A stretch of DNA of 64,000 nucleotides from Pelagibius sp037652055 (lineage in GTDB: Bacteria; Pseudomonadota; Alphaproteobacteria; Kiloniellales; Kiloniellaceae). A model generated the notes under the pieces. It ran no database searches. It had not been told where the DNA came from and saw only the letters and a list, made by a program, of their open reading frames with translations. This document shows positions 19,145-28,421 of this stretch, in pieces. The stretch is taken from positions 62,001-126,000 of the forward strand of contig NZ_JBBKAH010000001.1 in assembly GCF_037652055.1 (NCBI RefSeq), written 5' to 3'. The position numbers and the translations under genes were made by a program. Numbering within the stretch: the stretch's first letter is position 1; every line of letters begins with the position of its first letter.

Positions 19145-21043
19145 TCACCCGCCCTTCGGATAGCCGATCTCGGCCAGGGTCGCCTTGATCTCGTCGAGGA
19201 TCTGGGGGTCGTCGATGGTGGCGGGGACCTTCACCTCGGTGCCGTCGGCGAGCTGGCGCATGGTGGCGCGCAGGATCTTGCCGGAGCGGGTCTTGGGCAG
19301 GCGCTTGACCACCGCCGCCGACTTGAAGGCCGCCACCGGGCCGATGCGGTCGCGCACCATCTGCACGACCTCCTTCGCCACGTCGGCGGGCGAGTCGGTG
19401 GCGCCGGCCTTCAGCACCACGAAGCCGACGGGGAGTTGCCCTTTCAGCCTGTCGGCGACGCCGATGACGGCGCACTCGGCGACGTCGGGATGCGCGGCCA
19501 GCACCTCCTCCATCGCGCCGGTGGAGAGCCGGTGGCCGGCAACGTTGATGATGTCGTCGGTGCGCGCCATGACGTGGACGTAGCCGTCCGCGTCGATGAT
19601 GCCGGCATCGCCGGTCTCGTAGTACCCGGGGAAATGCCTCAGGTAGGAATCGTGGTAGCGCTGCTTGGCGTTCCACAGCGTCGGGAAGCAGCCCGGCGGC
19701 ATCGGCAGCTTGCCGACCAGCGCGCCGATGGTGCCGGGCGGCACCTCCTTGCCGTCGGCGTCCAGCACGCGCAGGTCCCAGCCAGGCACCGGCCTGGTTG
19801 GCGAGCCGGGCTTGACGGCCAAGTGTTCGATGCCCATGCAGTTGGCGGCGATCGACCAGCCGGTCTCGGTCTGCCACCAGTGGTCGATGACCGGCACCTT
19901 CAGCTGATCCTGCGCCCACTCCAGGGTGTCGGGGTCGCAGCGCTCGCCCGCCAGGAAGAGGACGCGGAACTTGGAAAGGTCGTAGTCGCCGATCAGCTTG
20001 CCGTCGGGGTCCTGCTGGCGGATGGCGCGAAACGCCGTCGGCGCGGTGAAGAGGCTGACCGCCCCGTGCTGCTGGATGACGCGCCAGAAGGCGCCGGCGT
20101 CCGGCGTGCCGACCGGCTTGCCCTCGTAGACCACCGTCGTCGCGCCGTGCAGCAGCGGGCCGTAGCAGATGTAGGAGTGGCCGACCACCCAGCCGACGTC
20201 GGAGGCCGACCACCAGACCTCGCCCGGGTCGATGTTGTAGATGTTCTTCATCGACCACTTCAGCGCCACCGCGTGGCCGCCGTTGTCGCGCACGATGCCC
20301 TTGGGCTGGCCCGTGGTGCCGGAGGTGTAGAGGATGTAGAGGGGATCGGTCGCGGCGACCGGCACGCACTCCTGCGGCGCGGCGGCGGCGACGGTCTCGG
20401 CCCAGTCGTGGTCGCGCCCGGCCTGCATCTCCGCGTGCGCCTGCGGACGCTGCAGGATGAGGCAGAACTCCGGCTTGTGGATCGCCATCTGGATCGCCGC
20501 GTCCAGCAGCGGCTTGTAAGGCACCACCCGCGTCGGCTCGATGCCGCAGGAGGCCGAGAGGATGGCCTTGGGCCGCGCGTCGTCGATGCGCGTCGCCAGC
20601 TCGTTGGCGGCGAAACCGCCGAACACCACCGAGTGCACCGCCCCCAGCCGCGCGCAGGCCAGCATGGCGATCAGCGCCTCCGGCACCATCGGCATGTAGA
20701 TGATGACGCGGTCGCCCTTGGCCACGCCGCGCGCCGCCAGCGCGCCGGCACAGCGCGCCACCTGGTCCTGCAGCTGGCGGTAGGTGAGATGCGAGACGGT
20801 GTCGGTGACCGGGGAGTCGTAGATGATCGCCGCCTGCTCGCCGCGCCCGTCCTTCACATGACGGTCGACCGCGTTGTAGCAGGTGTTCAGGGTGCCGCCG
20901 GCAAACCAGCGGTAATAGGGCGGATCGGAATCGTCGAGGACCTTGTCCCACTTCTCGATCCAGTGAATGTCCTCCGCCGCCTTGCCCCAGAACCCCGCCG
21001 GGTCCCGCATCGCGGATTTGTAGACGTCGTCGAAACGCCCCAT
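19145..21043 (-). CDS. prpE: Propionyl-CoA synthetase (AMP-forming)
   Basis: 632-residue ANL-superfamily ligase. It has an ACAS_N-type N-terminus (WGKAAEDIHWIEKWDKVLD), phosphate loop YTSGTTGQPKGIV, the adenylate motif WWQTETGWSI, the hinge ARTDDIINVAGHRLSTG, and the catalytic C-terminal Lys in KTRSGKILRATMR. GHSYICYGPLLHGATTVVYEG and the overall length match the PrpE/ACSS3 branch more than acetyl-CoA synthetase. It makes propionyl-CoA from propionate and ATP. I start at the ATG at 21043 (MGRFDDVYK); the open frame beyond has no homology character. It converges with the iron-uptake operon. Confidence 0.9.
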   Translation of the reverse strand: MGRFDDVYKSAMRDPAGFWGKAAEDIHWIEKWDKVLDDSDPPYYRWFAGGTLNTCYNAVDRHVKDGRGEQAAIIYDSPVTDTVSHLTYRQLQDQVARCAGALAARGVAKGDRVIIYMPMVPEALIAMLACARLGAVHSVVFGGFAANELATRIDDARPKAILSASCGIEPTRVVPYKPLLDAAIQMAIHKPEFCLILQRPQAHAEMQAGRDHDWAETVAAAAPQECVPVAATDPLYILYTSGTTGQPKGIVRDNGGHAVALKWSMKNIYNIDPGEVWWSASDVGWVVGHSYICYGPLLHGATTVVYEGKPVGTPDAGAFWRVIQQHGAVSLFTAPTAFRAIRQQDPDGKLIGDYDLSKFRVLFLAGERCDPDTLEWAQDQLKVPVIDHWWQTETGWSIAANCMGIEHLAVKPGSPTRPVPGWDLRVLDADGKEVPPGTIGALVGKLPMPPGCFPTLWNAKQRYHDSYLRHFPGYYETGDAGIIDADGYVHVMARTDDIINVAGHRLSTGAMEEVLAAHPDVAECAVIGVADRLKGQLPVGFVVLKAGATDSPADVAKEVVQMVRDRIGPVAAFKSAAVVKRLPKTRSGKILRATMRQLADGTEVKVPATIDDPQILDEIKATLAEIGYPKGG

Positions 21044-21492
21044 GGTCACATCGCTCCCATTTGTGGGCCCTGGACCGAGCCCTTGTTCTTTCGTGGCCGT
21101 GCCCGCCCCGGCCTTCACCCTGAGGAGAGGCCCCAAAGGGGAGCCTCATCCTGAGCCCCCAAAAAGGAGCCTCATCCTGAGGAGCGCCGGAACGGCGCGT
21201 CTCGAAGGACGAGGCAGCCGGGCTGCGCCCGGCTTCAACGTCGCGGGGGCCGCCCGCCCCCGCACCCCCGGATTTGCTTTCATTTCCGGGGGTTAGCGGT
21301 TCCAGGCAGCCAAAAGCCTTGACCCGAGAATACGTCCGAGAGCAGGCGAAAAAAAGCCTAGCGACGGAGGGGGAAGAAGGCGTTGAGATGGATCAAGGGG
21401 GTATGTTTCTACGCCGCGTCAAACTGGCCTTGGCGAGTTCAATCGACCCCGCCCATAAGCCTTTGTGGCTGTTTCAGATTCGGCGAAGCGCC
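21044..21492. repeat. Gene-free region with CTCATCCTGAGGAGC-family repeats
   Basis: About 21140-21222 carries one partial and one complete copy of a dispersed hairpin: CTCATCCTGAGGAGC, variable loop, then GCGTCTCGAAGGACGAG. A second GGGGGC-rich inverted repeat follows (about 21242-21295). From about 21300 composition becomes AT-richer, marking the edge of the ABC-3C island. I see no convincing gene, tRNA or attachment site. Confidence 0.7.
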
Positions 21493-23418
21493 CTACGCAT
21501 ACCAACTTGGTGGAACTAGGAATCTACCGCGTCTCCATTCCTCAACTATCGCACGCTCAAACCAGTCCTCATTCAAATGCGCATGATCCAACACAATCAA
21601 CTGCAATCCGTTGATGACTTGACACTCGCGATGCATTAGCTCGAACAATGCATGTACAGCATGTCGATCTTTGTCCTCCAAAGGATCTAAGCTTCCTTCT
21701 TGGTCACGCTCCGCTGGATAATGAGCTTGCGATGGCTGATCGAAAATGAGAACCCCAGGAACTGGTCGATCCCGCTTCCGAAACCACCAATGCAATGCAA
21801 GGTACGTCAACACGTGATAGCCAACCCAATTTTCACCACTACCCATTCGATTGAGTGGAATTGGACCATCATCGGTATCAGCGACGACTGTCAATTTCTT
21901 AAGATCAAGCCGCAGCGCACTACCACTGTGCTCCAAATCCAACGCCTCAGCATAGATTGACATTTGCTTGCTGATTAAGTTGAGGTAGGTGTCTGTTTTC
22001 TGCGCAATTTCATCGATATCAACAGCCGCTTCAAGAGCTTGCACCCTACGCTTAGCTGCTTCAATCTGGGGCACTAGGTCTACGGCAACATCAGGTGGTC
22101 GGATGCCGTCTATAAATGCTCCGATACGACCCACCACCCGCGCGCGTTCCAATAGAATATCCTGCTGGGCTCTTGCCCGCTCATCTTCAGCAATTGCTCT
22201 CGCCAAAGAAGCCTGCGTTTCCACTAGCGATTTCTCTAATGCGTCGCGCTTACTCGTGAGCTGCTCAAGATGCCTTTGCAGGTGAGGCTGCTCCAGCTCT
22301 ACCGATTCCAATTGCCTTGTCACATCAGAAAGCGCCGCTTCGATCTGTATTGATGCTGGCGTTGGAACAGCTAGTTCAGACTCGCAAACGGGACAAGCAT
22401 GCCCTAAGTCTGCCCCAGACTTGAACAAGCCAATCGCGCTAAGCCTAGCGCGCTGCTCGCTGCGTTCGCGAGAGTATGCGCTCTGCTCAGACATCAAGAG
22501 TCGCGCTGCTCGCAATTCTTCCGACGTCTGCTCGAGGGCCTCGCGCAAAGTCCCCTGCTCTTCGCGCAACCGATTAATAGTGGTGCCGAAGTCTGGAAGC
22601 GAGACGTTAGTTGCCAAATCGACCTGACTTGCCGCGCTTAGGACTTGCAGAGTGTCATCAACTACGACCGGCTCAAACTCCTGAGGAACGATATTGACAC
22701 GCTTGCCGTCATTGATCAGCCGACGGAGCCTAACCAAGTCAACAACCTGCCGTTCTTCCTGCAGAGATGCCCGCTGCTGCAACTCCGCCAATAACTCCCT
22801 AGCCATATCGAGTTCATGCTGCCGAAGGAAGTGTTGATCATCGACCGCTCCAAGAAAGTATGGCAGGGTATCCTTAATGGCTTGCGGGATAAATTGCTCA
22901 CCTTGTCGATGGAAGAGTCGTTCTCGATTATCTATTTCGTCCTGCTTCTGAAAACATAAAAAAAGAGCGTGTCGGATAGTTGCTTGCAGCGGCAAACGAG
23001 TGCCGCTTTGGGGGCGATGTTCATTTTCCGTTATGCCAACGAACCGTGTCAGCATTCGGACAATTTCACCCTCAACCACATTCGATTTGAGTTCGTCGAA
23101 CACCGGCGGAGCTTCAAAGGCACCTCTTCGAATGTAAATTTCGCCACCACGATCGGTGCCGGGCCCCGGATTCTTCCGAGCAATAAACAGAACATCCTCA
23201 CCCTTAACAACCTCAAGACCGAACCACGACACATAGCGCCGAACAATACCCTCAGCAACGTGACAATGACTGCGACCTAGACAGTAGTCGATAATATCAA
23301 TAATTGCCGACTTTCCCGTCTTCGACTCCCCCGTAATGACGTTCAACCCCTCCATCTTAAACGGGAGGGTCCTTTGTTCCCCTTGGTGCGAGTACAGAAC
23401 TATCGACTTGATTCTCAT
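21493..23418 (-). CDS. DUF3732 Rad50/SMC-like ATPase, ABC-3C defence component
   Basis: 641 residues. N-terminal Walker A is GESKTGKS (30-37). A long coiled-coil middle carries a zinc-hook-like CPVC (342-345). The C-terminal ATPase half has the signature-like LNRMGSGENWVGYHVLTYLA, Walker B region VLIFDQPSQAHYP (about 556-568) and D-loop-like IVLDHAHL. This is the DUF3732 family, the ATPase of ABC-three-component systems. The ATG at 23418 follows the middle-component stop by two bases; an upstream in-frame TTG is less likely. GC content is clearly below that of the flanking genes. Confidence 0.85.
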   Translation of the reverse strand: MRIKSIVLYSHQGEQRTLPFKMEGLNVITGESKTGKSAIIDIIDYCLGRSHCHVAEGIVRRYVSWFGLEVVKGEDVLFIARKNPGPGTDRGGEIYIRRGAFEAPPVFDELKSNVVEGEIVRMLTRFVGITENEHRPQSGTRLPLQATIRHALFLCFQKQDEIDNRERLFHRQGEQFIPQAIKDTLPYFLGAVDDQHFLRQHELDMARELLAELQQRASLQEERQVVDLVRLRRLINDGKRVNIVPQEFEPVVVDDTLQVLSAASQVDLATNVSLPDFGTTINRLREEQGTLREALEQTSEELRAARLLMSEQSAYSRERSEQRARLSAIGLFKSGADLGHACPVCESELAVPTPASIQIEAALSDVTRQLESVELEQPHLQRHLEQLTSKRDALEKSLVETQASLARAIAEDERARAQQDILLERARVVGRIGAFIDGIRPPDVAVDLVPQIEAAKRRVQALEAAVDIDEIAQKTDTYLNLISKQMSIYAEALDLEHSGSALRLDLKKLTVVADTDDGPIPLNRMGSGENWVGYHVLTYLALHWWFRKRDRPVPGVLIFDQPSQAHYPAERDQEGSLDPLEDKDRHAVHALFELMHRECQVINGLQLIVLDHAHLNEDWFERAIVEEWRRGRFLVPPSWYA

Positions 23419-23420
23419 GC

Positions 23421-23924
23421 TCACGGTTTTATACCCCAACTAGATAAGATAGTTGACGTCGTACCCGCCTTTGCGAACCATCGCCCAAGCAGACGAGCGC
23501 TCGAGACACAGCCCTGGGCATCATATGTCAGGCTATGGATGAACTTCTGTGACACAGCCAATTTTTGTGCACCGAGTTGCAAGCCGCCGTCTGTCGAAAT
23601 TGTCAGAGCTCCTTTATCAATGCAGAAGCGAACCGCTTCCTGAAGCGTCGGCCGAAGACCCTTTGCTCTCTGAACATACCCGACCATGACTTCGGGGTTC
23701 CGTTCGCGCCAAGTGTACATTGATGTTAAGGTCGTTGAAGGGAGTGCATTCCGCGTCCTTGCATGCAATGCAATCGGCAACCCGCAAAATGGGAGCACAA
23801 ATGGACAGGGAGCAGCAGTACTTTTCTGATACTCCTTCACGAACTCGATGGCGAGCATTCCACAGAATGCCGGATTAAAAAGTGTTGCCTCTTCCTTCGG
23901 CCTAGCATCCCATTTTGGAAGCAT
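23421..23924 (-). CDS. ABC-three-component system middle component
   Basis: 167-residue protein. It opens EEATLFNPAFCGMLAIEFVKEY and continues LPFCGLPIALHARTRNALPS, the pattern of ABC-3C middle components (E-x-x-x-F-N-P-A-F...P-L-x-L-H...R-x-x-L-P). It has no enzymatic motif and probably bridges the ATPase and effector. Its start overlaps the stop of the upstream effector gene by one base, and its stop nearly touches the ATPase start, indicating one tightly coupled operon. Confidence 0.8.
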   Translation of the reverse strand: MLPKWDARPKEEATLFNPAFCGMLAIEFVKEYQKSTAAPCPFVLPFCGLPIALHARTRNALPSTTLTSMYTWRERNPEVMVGYVQRAKGLRPTLQEAVRFCIDKGALTISTDGGLQLGAQKLAVSQKFIHSLTYDAQGCVSSARLLGRWFAKAGTTSTILSSWGIKP

Positions 23925-25117
23925 TAGCCATCACCTTTTGATTTCTTCTCAGAGAACAAGGCCTGATAGTCGGGATGCCAACCCACCCTCACACTGTCTG
24001 CAAGAATCTGATACGAACCGGTACAAAGCCAACGCTCATGTCTATTTCGAAAAGGTAGCTCGCTCCGGTTGGCCCAATGATATAAGGTGCGCCCAAAAAC
24101 TTTTTTTAGGTCGTCTGATGACAAGTCAGCAGTATCTTGCTGAGCCAATGATTCACTCTGCCAGCGTTCGATAAGCGCTTCGTCATAGCGGCTCGATTCA
24201 CCGTCAAGAAGGACATTCTCTCGTGCCCACGCAGTTCGTTGCGCTGAGGCTCGGTAATAGTCGCGCTTTCCCAATTCGACGACGGGGTCAGAGAGACCAA
24301 CGCACTTCATCTGTTTGACGAAGATGTGGTTATCAGATGCGAGTTCCGCGTCCGGAACTTCTGAGACCTCTTGGTGGAGCATGAGATCACCCATACGAAA
24401 TTGAGAAGCGATCTCGTCGATTTTCTGTCGAAGCGACAGAAGAGATATCGGCGGTGCCGACGCATCGGTTAGAGCTTTGACGATAGTCGCAAACCACCAA
24501 CCTTCCAAGTGATCGACGAGCTTTGCAACGTGTTGTGCCGGGGAAGCGAAAGCTAGTCTTTCTTCAATCTCGCTGCGCACATCAGTAATTGTTGGAGCAT
24601 TATCATGGACCACAATTGCTGCAACGAGATCTTTTCTCATCTGACTCGGCAAAGACAGGAAAGCTTCCCGGGCGACTGTTGTCGCCTTGTTGCTAGATGA
24701 AGCAGCGATTCGACTCAAGATATCGAGAGCTTCTGCTTCGTCATTATCATTGCGACCAACTCGCAACTTCGCGGCTACAGAATCTTTCGGCGCCGTAGCA
24801 GTTGTGATAATCGAAAACTTGCACTCATACAGGGCTTGAGGATTCGAAACGATCTGTTCGCTCCAGATTCGCAACGTCTTCCAGAGATCTGAGCTAGCAT
24901 CCGTGAGACTAGATGCAATAGAATGATGTTTGAGTTGAAACTGCGATGTTATTCCGGCTGCAGTCTCAAAAGAGACATCGTCAAACTTTTCGACGCACAA
25001 AAGACGATTCGGGAATCGAGCGCTTTCTTCAATGGCGAGTAGAAGAGCTTCTCTGCACTGATACAGATAACCGACCATAGATGCAGCCGCGCTGTACTTA
25101 GACGGACCATTTGTCAT
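23924..25117 (-). CDS. ABC-3C effector-side protein with nuclease-like N-terminus
   Basis: 397 residues. The first about 65 residues (SAAASMVGYLYQCREALLLAI...CVEKFDDVSFE...SQFQLKHH) have the look of the Cap4/DUF4297-type PD-(D/E)xK nuclease core: acidic residues at Asp46/Asp47, then Q-L-K at 61-63 followed by HH. The remainder is helical and ends with RWLCTGSYQILADSVRVGWHPDY, as in C-terminal domains of ABC-3C proteins. It is first in the three-gene minus-strand operon. DNA cleavage on infection is inference. Confidence 0.75.
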   Translation of the reverse strand: MTNGPSKYSAAASMVGYLYQCREALLLAIEESARFPNRLLCVEKFDDVSFETAAGITSQFQLKHHSIASSLTDASSDLWKTLRIWSEQIVSNPQALYECKFSIITTATAPKDSVAAKLRVGRNDNDEAEALDILSRIAASSSNKATTVAREAFLSLPSQMRKDLVAAIVVHDNAPTITDVRSEIEERLAFASPAQHVAKLVDHLEGWWFATIVKALTDASAPPISLLSLRQKIDEIASQFRMGDLMLHQEVSEVPDAELASDNHIFVKQMKCVGLSDPVVELGKRDYYRASAQRTAWARENVLLDGESSRYDEALIERWQSESLAQQDTADLSSDDLKKVFGRTLYHWANRSELPFRNRHERWLCTGSYQILADSVRVGWHPDYQALFSEKKSKGDG

Positions 25118-25346
25118 CTCAGCTGAGGCTCTTACACATGTTCGCCCAGAAAACGAACTTTATATTACCGCATTATCGCAATGGTTGTCATGGTTAATGT
25201 ATGCGCCAGCTCGTTCGATTTGGGCGATCATCCTCTCGCCGCGTCGCTCTCTTGGACAGGAATTGGAAAATCAAGGTCACGCCGCATCCTTCGAGACGCG
25301 CCTTCGGCGCTCCTCAGGATGAGGCTCAGGGGGTGGGGAGAGGGCT
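25118..25346. other. Promoter-side flank of ABC-3C operon and dispersed repeat
   Basis: About 140 bases of AT-rich DNA upstream of the operon are followed at 25283-25326 by a CTCATCCTGAGGAGC-family repeat (minus orientation). The composition change near 25260 marks the right edge of the island. No coding sequence is visible. Confidence 0.6.
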
Positions 25347-25635
25347 TTACGCCGCGGCCGGGTTGACCAGCGGGGCGCGTTCGCCGGGCCTGAGCACGGT
25401 GGCGTCGTAGGGGCGGCGGGCGAAGACGTCGCGCACCATGGGGGCGAAGAACTGCAGCGGCAGGGTGTCGTAGTCGGGGTCGAAGCTCGCCTGGTCCCAG
25501 CGCTCGCAGAAGTCGGCACAGTCGTCGAAGTAGGGGTGGCCGCGGTGGCGCTCGCGCCGATCGCGGTCGAAGCCGGCGAGGTGGTGGCCGTAGTAGTAGA
25601 GCTGGAACTCGCCGTGGCGGCGCGTCACCCGCATC
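25347..25635 (-). pseudogene. Duplicated 3' fragment of the HD-domain gene at 30315-30920
   Basis: The translation VTRRHGEFQLYYYGH to ERAPLV is nearly identical to the C-terminal 88 residues of the HD protein about 5 kb away. At DNA level 25366-25630 and 30331-30595 are both 265 bases, alignable without gaps and with only about ten differences by eye. The fragment lacks the HD metal-binding core and a start codon, and ends in a different stop (VNPAAA). It is bounded by two unrelated dispersed repeats (25283-25326 and 25631-25706). I call it a pseudogene fragment; expression as a short protein is unlikely. Confidence 0.8.
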
Positions 25636-26012
25636 CCTCTCCCACGCAGGGAAGAGGAAAACCAAAAGCACCCCTCCCCTCCCTCCCCCATCAAGGGGGA
25701 GGGGGTTATAGCGGGGCCTCCCCCATACTCCTGCCTTCGCCGAAGCGGCTCCGGGCAGGCAGGTCGAGACGCCGCCTTCCGGCGGCTCCTCAGGATGATG
25801 TGGAAGGGGGATACGGCAGGGCCCGGGCCGCGTCCGGTTGAGGCGGGCGCGCTTCCATGATCCAATGCAGCCGGATGCGGCAGGGCGGGGGCGGCCAGGC
25901 GGAGATCCGGCGGTGAAGGGTGCGAATGACGGCGGGTGCGGCTTGCCGCGCGGGCGGCGCGGTCGCAGCGGAACGCCCGCGTTCCGGGGCGCGGCGATTG
26001 CGTAGCAGGCCG
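25631..26012. repeat. Gene-free stretch with two repeat families
   Basis: 25631-25706 is a CCCTCTCCC/GGGAGAGGG-family element. 25764-25802 is a copy of the CTCGAGAC...CTCCTCAGGATGA family. The rest is GC-rich DNA upstream of the lipoprotein gene with no clear promoter. Confidence 0.7.
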
Positions 26013-27089
26013 ATGCGGCCGGCGCGGGCGCTGCTGCTGGCGATCGGGACGGCCTGCGGCGCCGCCGGGTGCGCGACGCCAGCGGCGCCGCTCTATTCCA
26101 CGGACACGGCGCCGGTCGCGCTGGTCGATATCACGGGCGCCGGGGGCCGCGACCTGCGCGCGGCCTTCCGGGCGGCGGCCTGCCGCCGCCTGCCGGCGGA
26201 GGGACCGGCCTGCGACGAAGTCGTGCTGCGGCTGGCGGGCGAGGCTCCCGAGGCGGCACCGGCGGACGCGGCCCCGGCAGCGCCGCCGGAGGTGACGGAG
26301 CGGGAACTCGCCCAGCGCTTTCGCATCGGCTTCGTGCCCGGGCTGTTCGCCCAGTGCTTCGACGACTACTCGCGCGCCTTCGGCGACGCGCAGAGCGCGA
26401 TGGAGGCAGCGGGCTTCACCGCCGCCTATTTCCAGGTGCCGGGACGCAGCAGCGCCGCCCGCAACGCGGACCGCCTGGCGGCGATGATCGCCGGCCTGCC
26501 GCCGGACCCCCGGCCCTTCATCCTCTTCGCCCACTCCAAGGGGCTGATCGACACCTTGGAGATGGCGCTGCGCCATCCCGAGGCGCTGGGGCAGGTCGCC
26601 GCGGTCGTCGGCGTCGCCGCCGCGGCCAACGGCAGCCCGCTGGCCGACATCCAGTCGACGCTGTACCGCAACGGCGTCGCCGGCTTCCCGCTGCCCGGCT
26701 GCGCGCCCAGCGACGGCGAAGAGATCGAGGACCTGCAGAGAGACCGCCGCCTGGCCTGGTGGCAGCGCCACCGCAAGGACATCACGGTGCCGCTCTATTC
26801 CCTGGTCGCCGCGCCGGAGGCCGACAGCCTGTCGCCGCTGGTCCGCTATTCCTACGACCGCCTGGCGCGCATCGATCCGCGCAACGACGGCAAGCTGCTG
26901 TGGTACGACCAGATCATGCCGCAGAGCGGCCTGCTGGGCTATGTGAACGCCGACCACTGGACCATCGCCTTCGATGCTTACCGCGAGATCGATGCCCTGG
27001 CCCTGACGTTCGAGGACCGGGTGCCGCGCGGCATCCTCATCCGCGCCGCCACGGAGGTGGTCGCGGCCTCGCTGGCCGGCGGCGAATAG
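26013..27089 (+). CDS. Putative alpha/beta-hydrolase lipoprotein
   Basis: 358 residues. The N-terminus MRPARALLLAIGTACGAAGC is a lipoprotein signal with lipobox Cys20. The body has a nucleophile elbow-like AHSKG with Ser175 and a late His315 in NADHWTIAF, so an alpha/beta hydrolase fold is likely. The Asp partner is not assigned. I cannot name the substrate. The open frame starts at 25920, but the lipoprotein signal fixes the start at 26013. It stands alone between repeat-rich regions. Confidence 0.7.
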   Translation: MRPARALLLAIGTACGAAGCATPAAPLYSTDTAPVALVDITGAGGRDLRAAFRAAACRRLPAEGPACDEVVLRLAGEAPEAAPADAAPAAPPEVTERELAQRFRIGFVPGLFAQCFDDYSRAFGDAQSAMEAAGFTAAYFQVPGRSSAARNADRLAAMIAGLPPDPRPFILFAHSKGLIDTLEMALRHPEALGQVAAVVGVAAAANGSPLADIQSTLYRNGVAGFPLPGCAPSDGEEIEDLQRDRRLAWWQRHRKDITVPLYSLVAAPEADSLSPLVRYSYDRLARIDPRNDGKLLWYDQIMPQSGLLGYVNADHWTIAFDAYREIDALALTFEDRVPRGILIRAATEVVAASLAGGE

Positions 27090-27232
27090 CGGCGGCTGGT
27101 CGCTGATTAAGCGGGGATACTTTGTCGCGCCCTACGCGCCGAGAAGCTGTCCGAGTTGCGGGGAGAAGGTTGCGTAGGCCGAGGCGCCAGCGTGCGACAG
27201 CGGCAGCTTGGAAGGACTGAGGACTTCGATAA

Positions 27233-27595
27233 ATGGAACACATCCGCGGCATCGGGAAGCTGAAGAAGTTCTCCGAGTCCCTGACGCTCTGCCGCTTTAG
27301 TACGCTTCGGCTGTTCACCCTGGATCACCAGGGACGCTATGCCTTTATTCACTGCCGCCTGAAGACTGAGCGCTTCGACCCGCCGCTGGCCATGGACCTG
27401 CGTTTCGACGGCGTGTCGAGCGTTCAGATCAAGGGCGTGGGCGGCGGTATCCTCTCCCAGATCACCGGGTTCGCCGTCGTGGACATCAGTGCCAAGGGTT
27501 GGGAAGGCATCAACTGGGAAGCCATCGACTATGAGGAAGGCAGGATCCGTTGGTACGCGGAAGACTTTCAAATCCTCGATGTGGTGCGGGTTTGA
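27233..27595 (+). CDS. Hypothetical protein
   Basis: 120-residue soluble protein, unrecognised. It has alternating short strands (FIHCRLKTERFDPPLAMDLR, QITGFAVVDISAKGWEGINW) and ends with YAEDFQILDVVRV. The GFAVVDIS-x-x-GWEGI-x-W-x-x-x-DYE layout recalls small single-domain bacterial proteins sometimes found near toxins, but I see no toxin here. GAGGA lies about 9 bases upstream of the ATG at 27233. A repeat element follows directly. Confidence 0.6.
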   Translation: MEHIRGIGKLKKFSESLTLCRFSTLRLFTLDHQGRYAFIHCRLKTERFDPPLAMDLRFDGVSSVQIKGVGGGILSQITGFAVVDISAKGWEGINWEAIDYEEGRIRWYAEDFQILDVVRV

Positions 27596-27600
27596 GGGGC

Positions 27601-27722
27601 TAAGGGCCCCCTCACCCCGACCCTCTCCCCGCTGGGGAGAGGGAGTCCCCCTCACCCAGCTGCGCCTAGGCTCGTTCCTCGCCAAGGCTTCGCATCCCTC
27701 TCCCGCGAGGGGAGAGGGGAAT
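27601..27722. repeat. CCCTCTCCC/GGGAGAGGG-family dispersed repeat
   Basis: It contains two CCCTCTCC...GGGAGAGGG hairpin halves and the shared CCCTCACCCAGCTGCGCCTA core. It lies between two small genes on the same strand. Confidence 0.8.
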
Positions 27723-27814
27723 CATCCCTGGCCAGCAGATCGTCATGGTTCCGGCGGAAAAGCGCCGCAATCGTCCGCCACAAAAACGCTGGAGACTTTC
27801 AAAGGGGGGGGGAA

Positions 27815-28318
27815 ATGCGGAGACATGCGGTCCTGCTTCTGCTGGGGCTCGGCCTGCCGGTGCTGCTGGCCGGCTGGATCAGCCTGGATTACACCACGGA
27901 GAGCGGCGCGGCCTGGTTCGCGGAGAACAGGCGCGACCTGCTGCGGCTGAACGCTGCTCTGCTGGCACGGCCGCAGATCACCTGGGTCGAACCGGCCCTG
28001 CGGCTTCAGTTCATACCCAATTCGAAGAACTTTTCCGCCGACGACCTGGCGGCGTACCGCGAGGTCGAGGTCATGACCAAGGACCTGGGGGTTATCAATA
28101 TCCAAGCGGCCCGCGTGGGCTCGCAGATCGACGGCGAGTTGATCACGATCCGCTATCTGCTGAAGCGCAGAGGATTCCTGTTCACCAGCAGCGACGCATT
28201 GATCGTCGCGTACACTCCGAATAGCAAATACCTCGCGCACTGGCAGGAAGAGCCGGGGGCACAGATCGTCCCGCTGGATGTCGAGGGCTGGTACGCGATC
28301 GTCGATCACGACGACTGA
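27815..28318 (+). CDS. Hypothetical membrane-anchored protein
   Basis: 167 residues. The N-terminal helix RRHAVLLLLGLGLPVLLAGWI is a signal anchor; the rest is probably periplasmic. No family recognised. A G-rich ribosome-binding site (AAAGGGGGGGG) precedes the ATG. Its neighbours on both sides are dispersed repeats, so it is likely monocistronic. Confidence 0.6.
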   Translation: MRRHAVLLLLGLGLPVLLAGWISLDYTTESGAAWFAENRRDLLRLNAALLARPQITWVEPALRLQFIPNSKNFSADDLAAYREVEVMTKDLGVINIQAARVGSQIDGELITIRYLLKRRGFLFTSSDALIVAYTPNSKYLAHWQEEPGAQIVPLDVEGWYAIVDHDD

Positions 28319-28339
28319 GGGTCTCCCGGATCCTCGAGC

Positions 28340-28417
28340 CCCCTCACCCAGCTTCGCCTATTCGCGCACGCGCGCTAAGGCTGCGCATCCCTCTCCCACG
28401 CTGGGGGAGAGGGGTTT
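28340..28417. repeat. CCCTCTCCC/GGGAGAGGG-family dispersed repeat
   Basis: It has the CCCTCACCCAGCTTCGCCTA core, an AAGGCTGCGCATCCCTCTCC arm and a closing GGGGGAGAGGG. It lies between convergent genes. Confidence 0.8.
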
Positions 28418-28421
28418 GGAC

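Noticed and set aside
21274..21519. 81-codon plus-strand frame at the left edge of the ABC-3C island
   Set aside because: It overlaps the ATPase 3' end, begins inside a repeat, and has no recognisable family.
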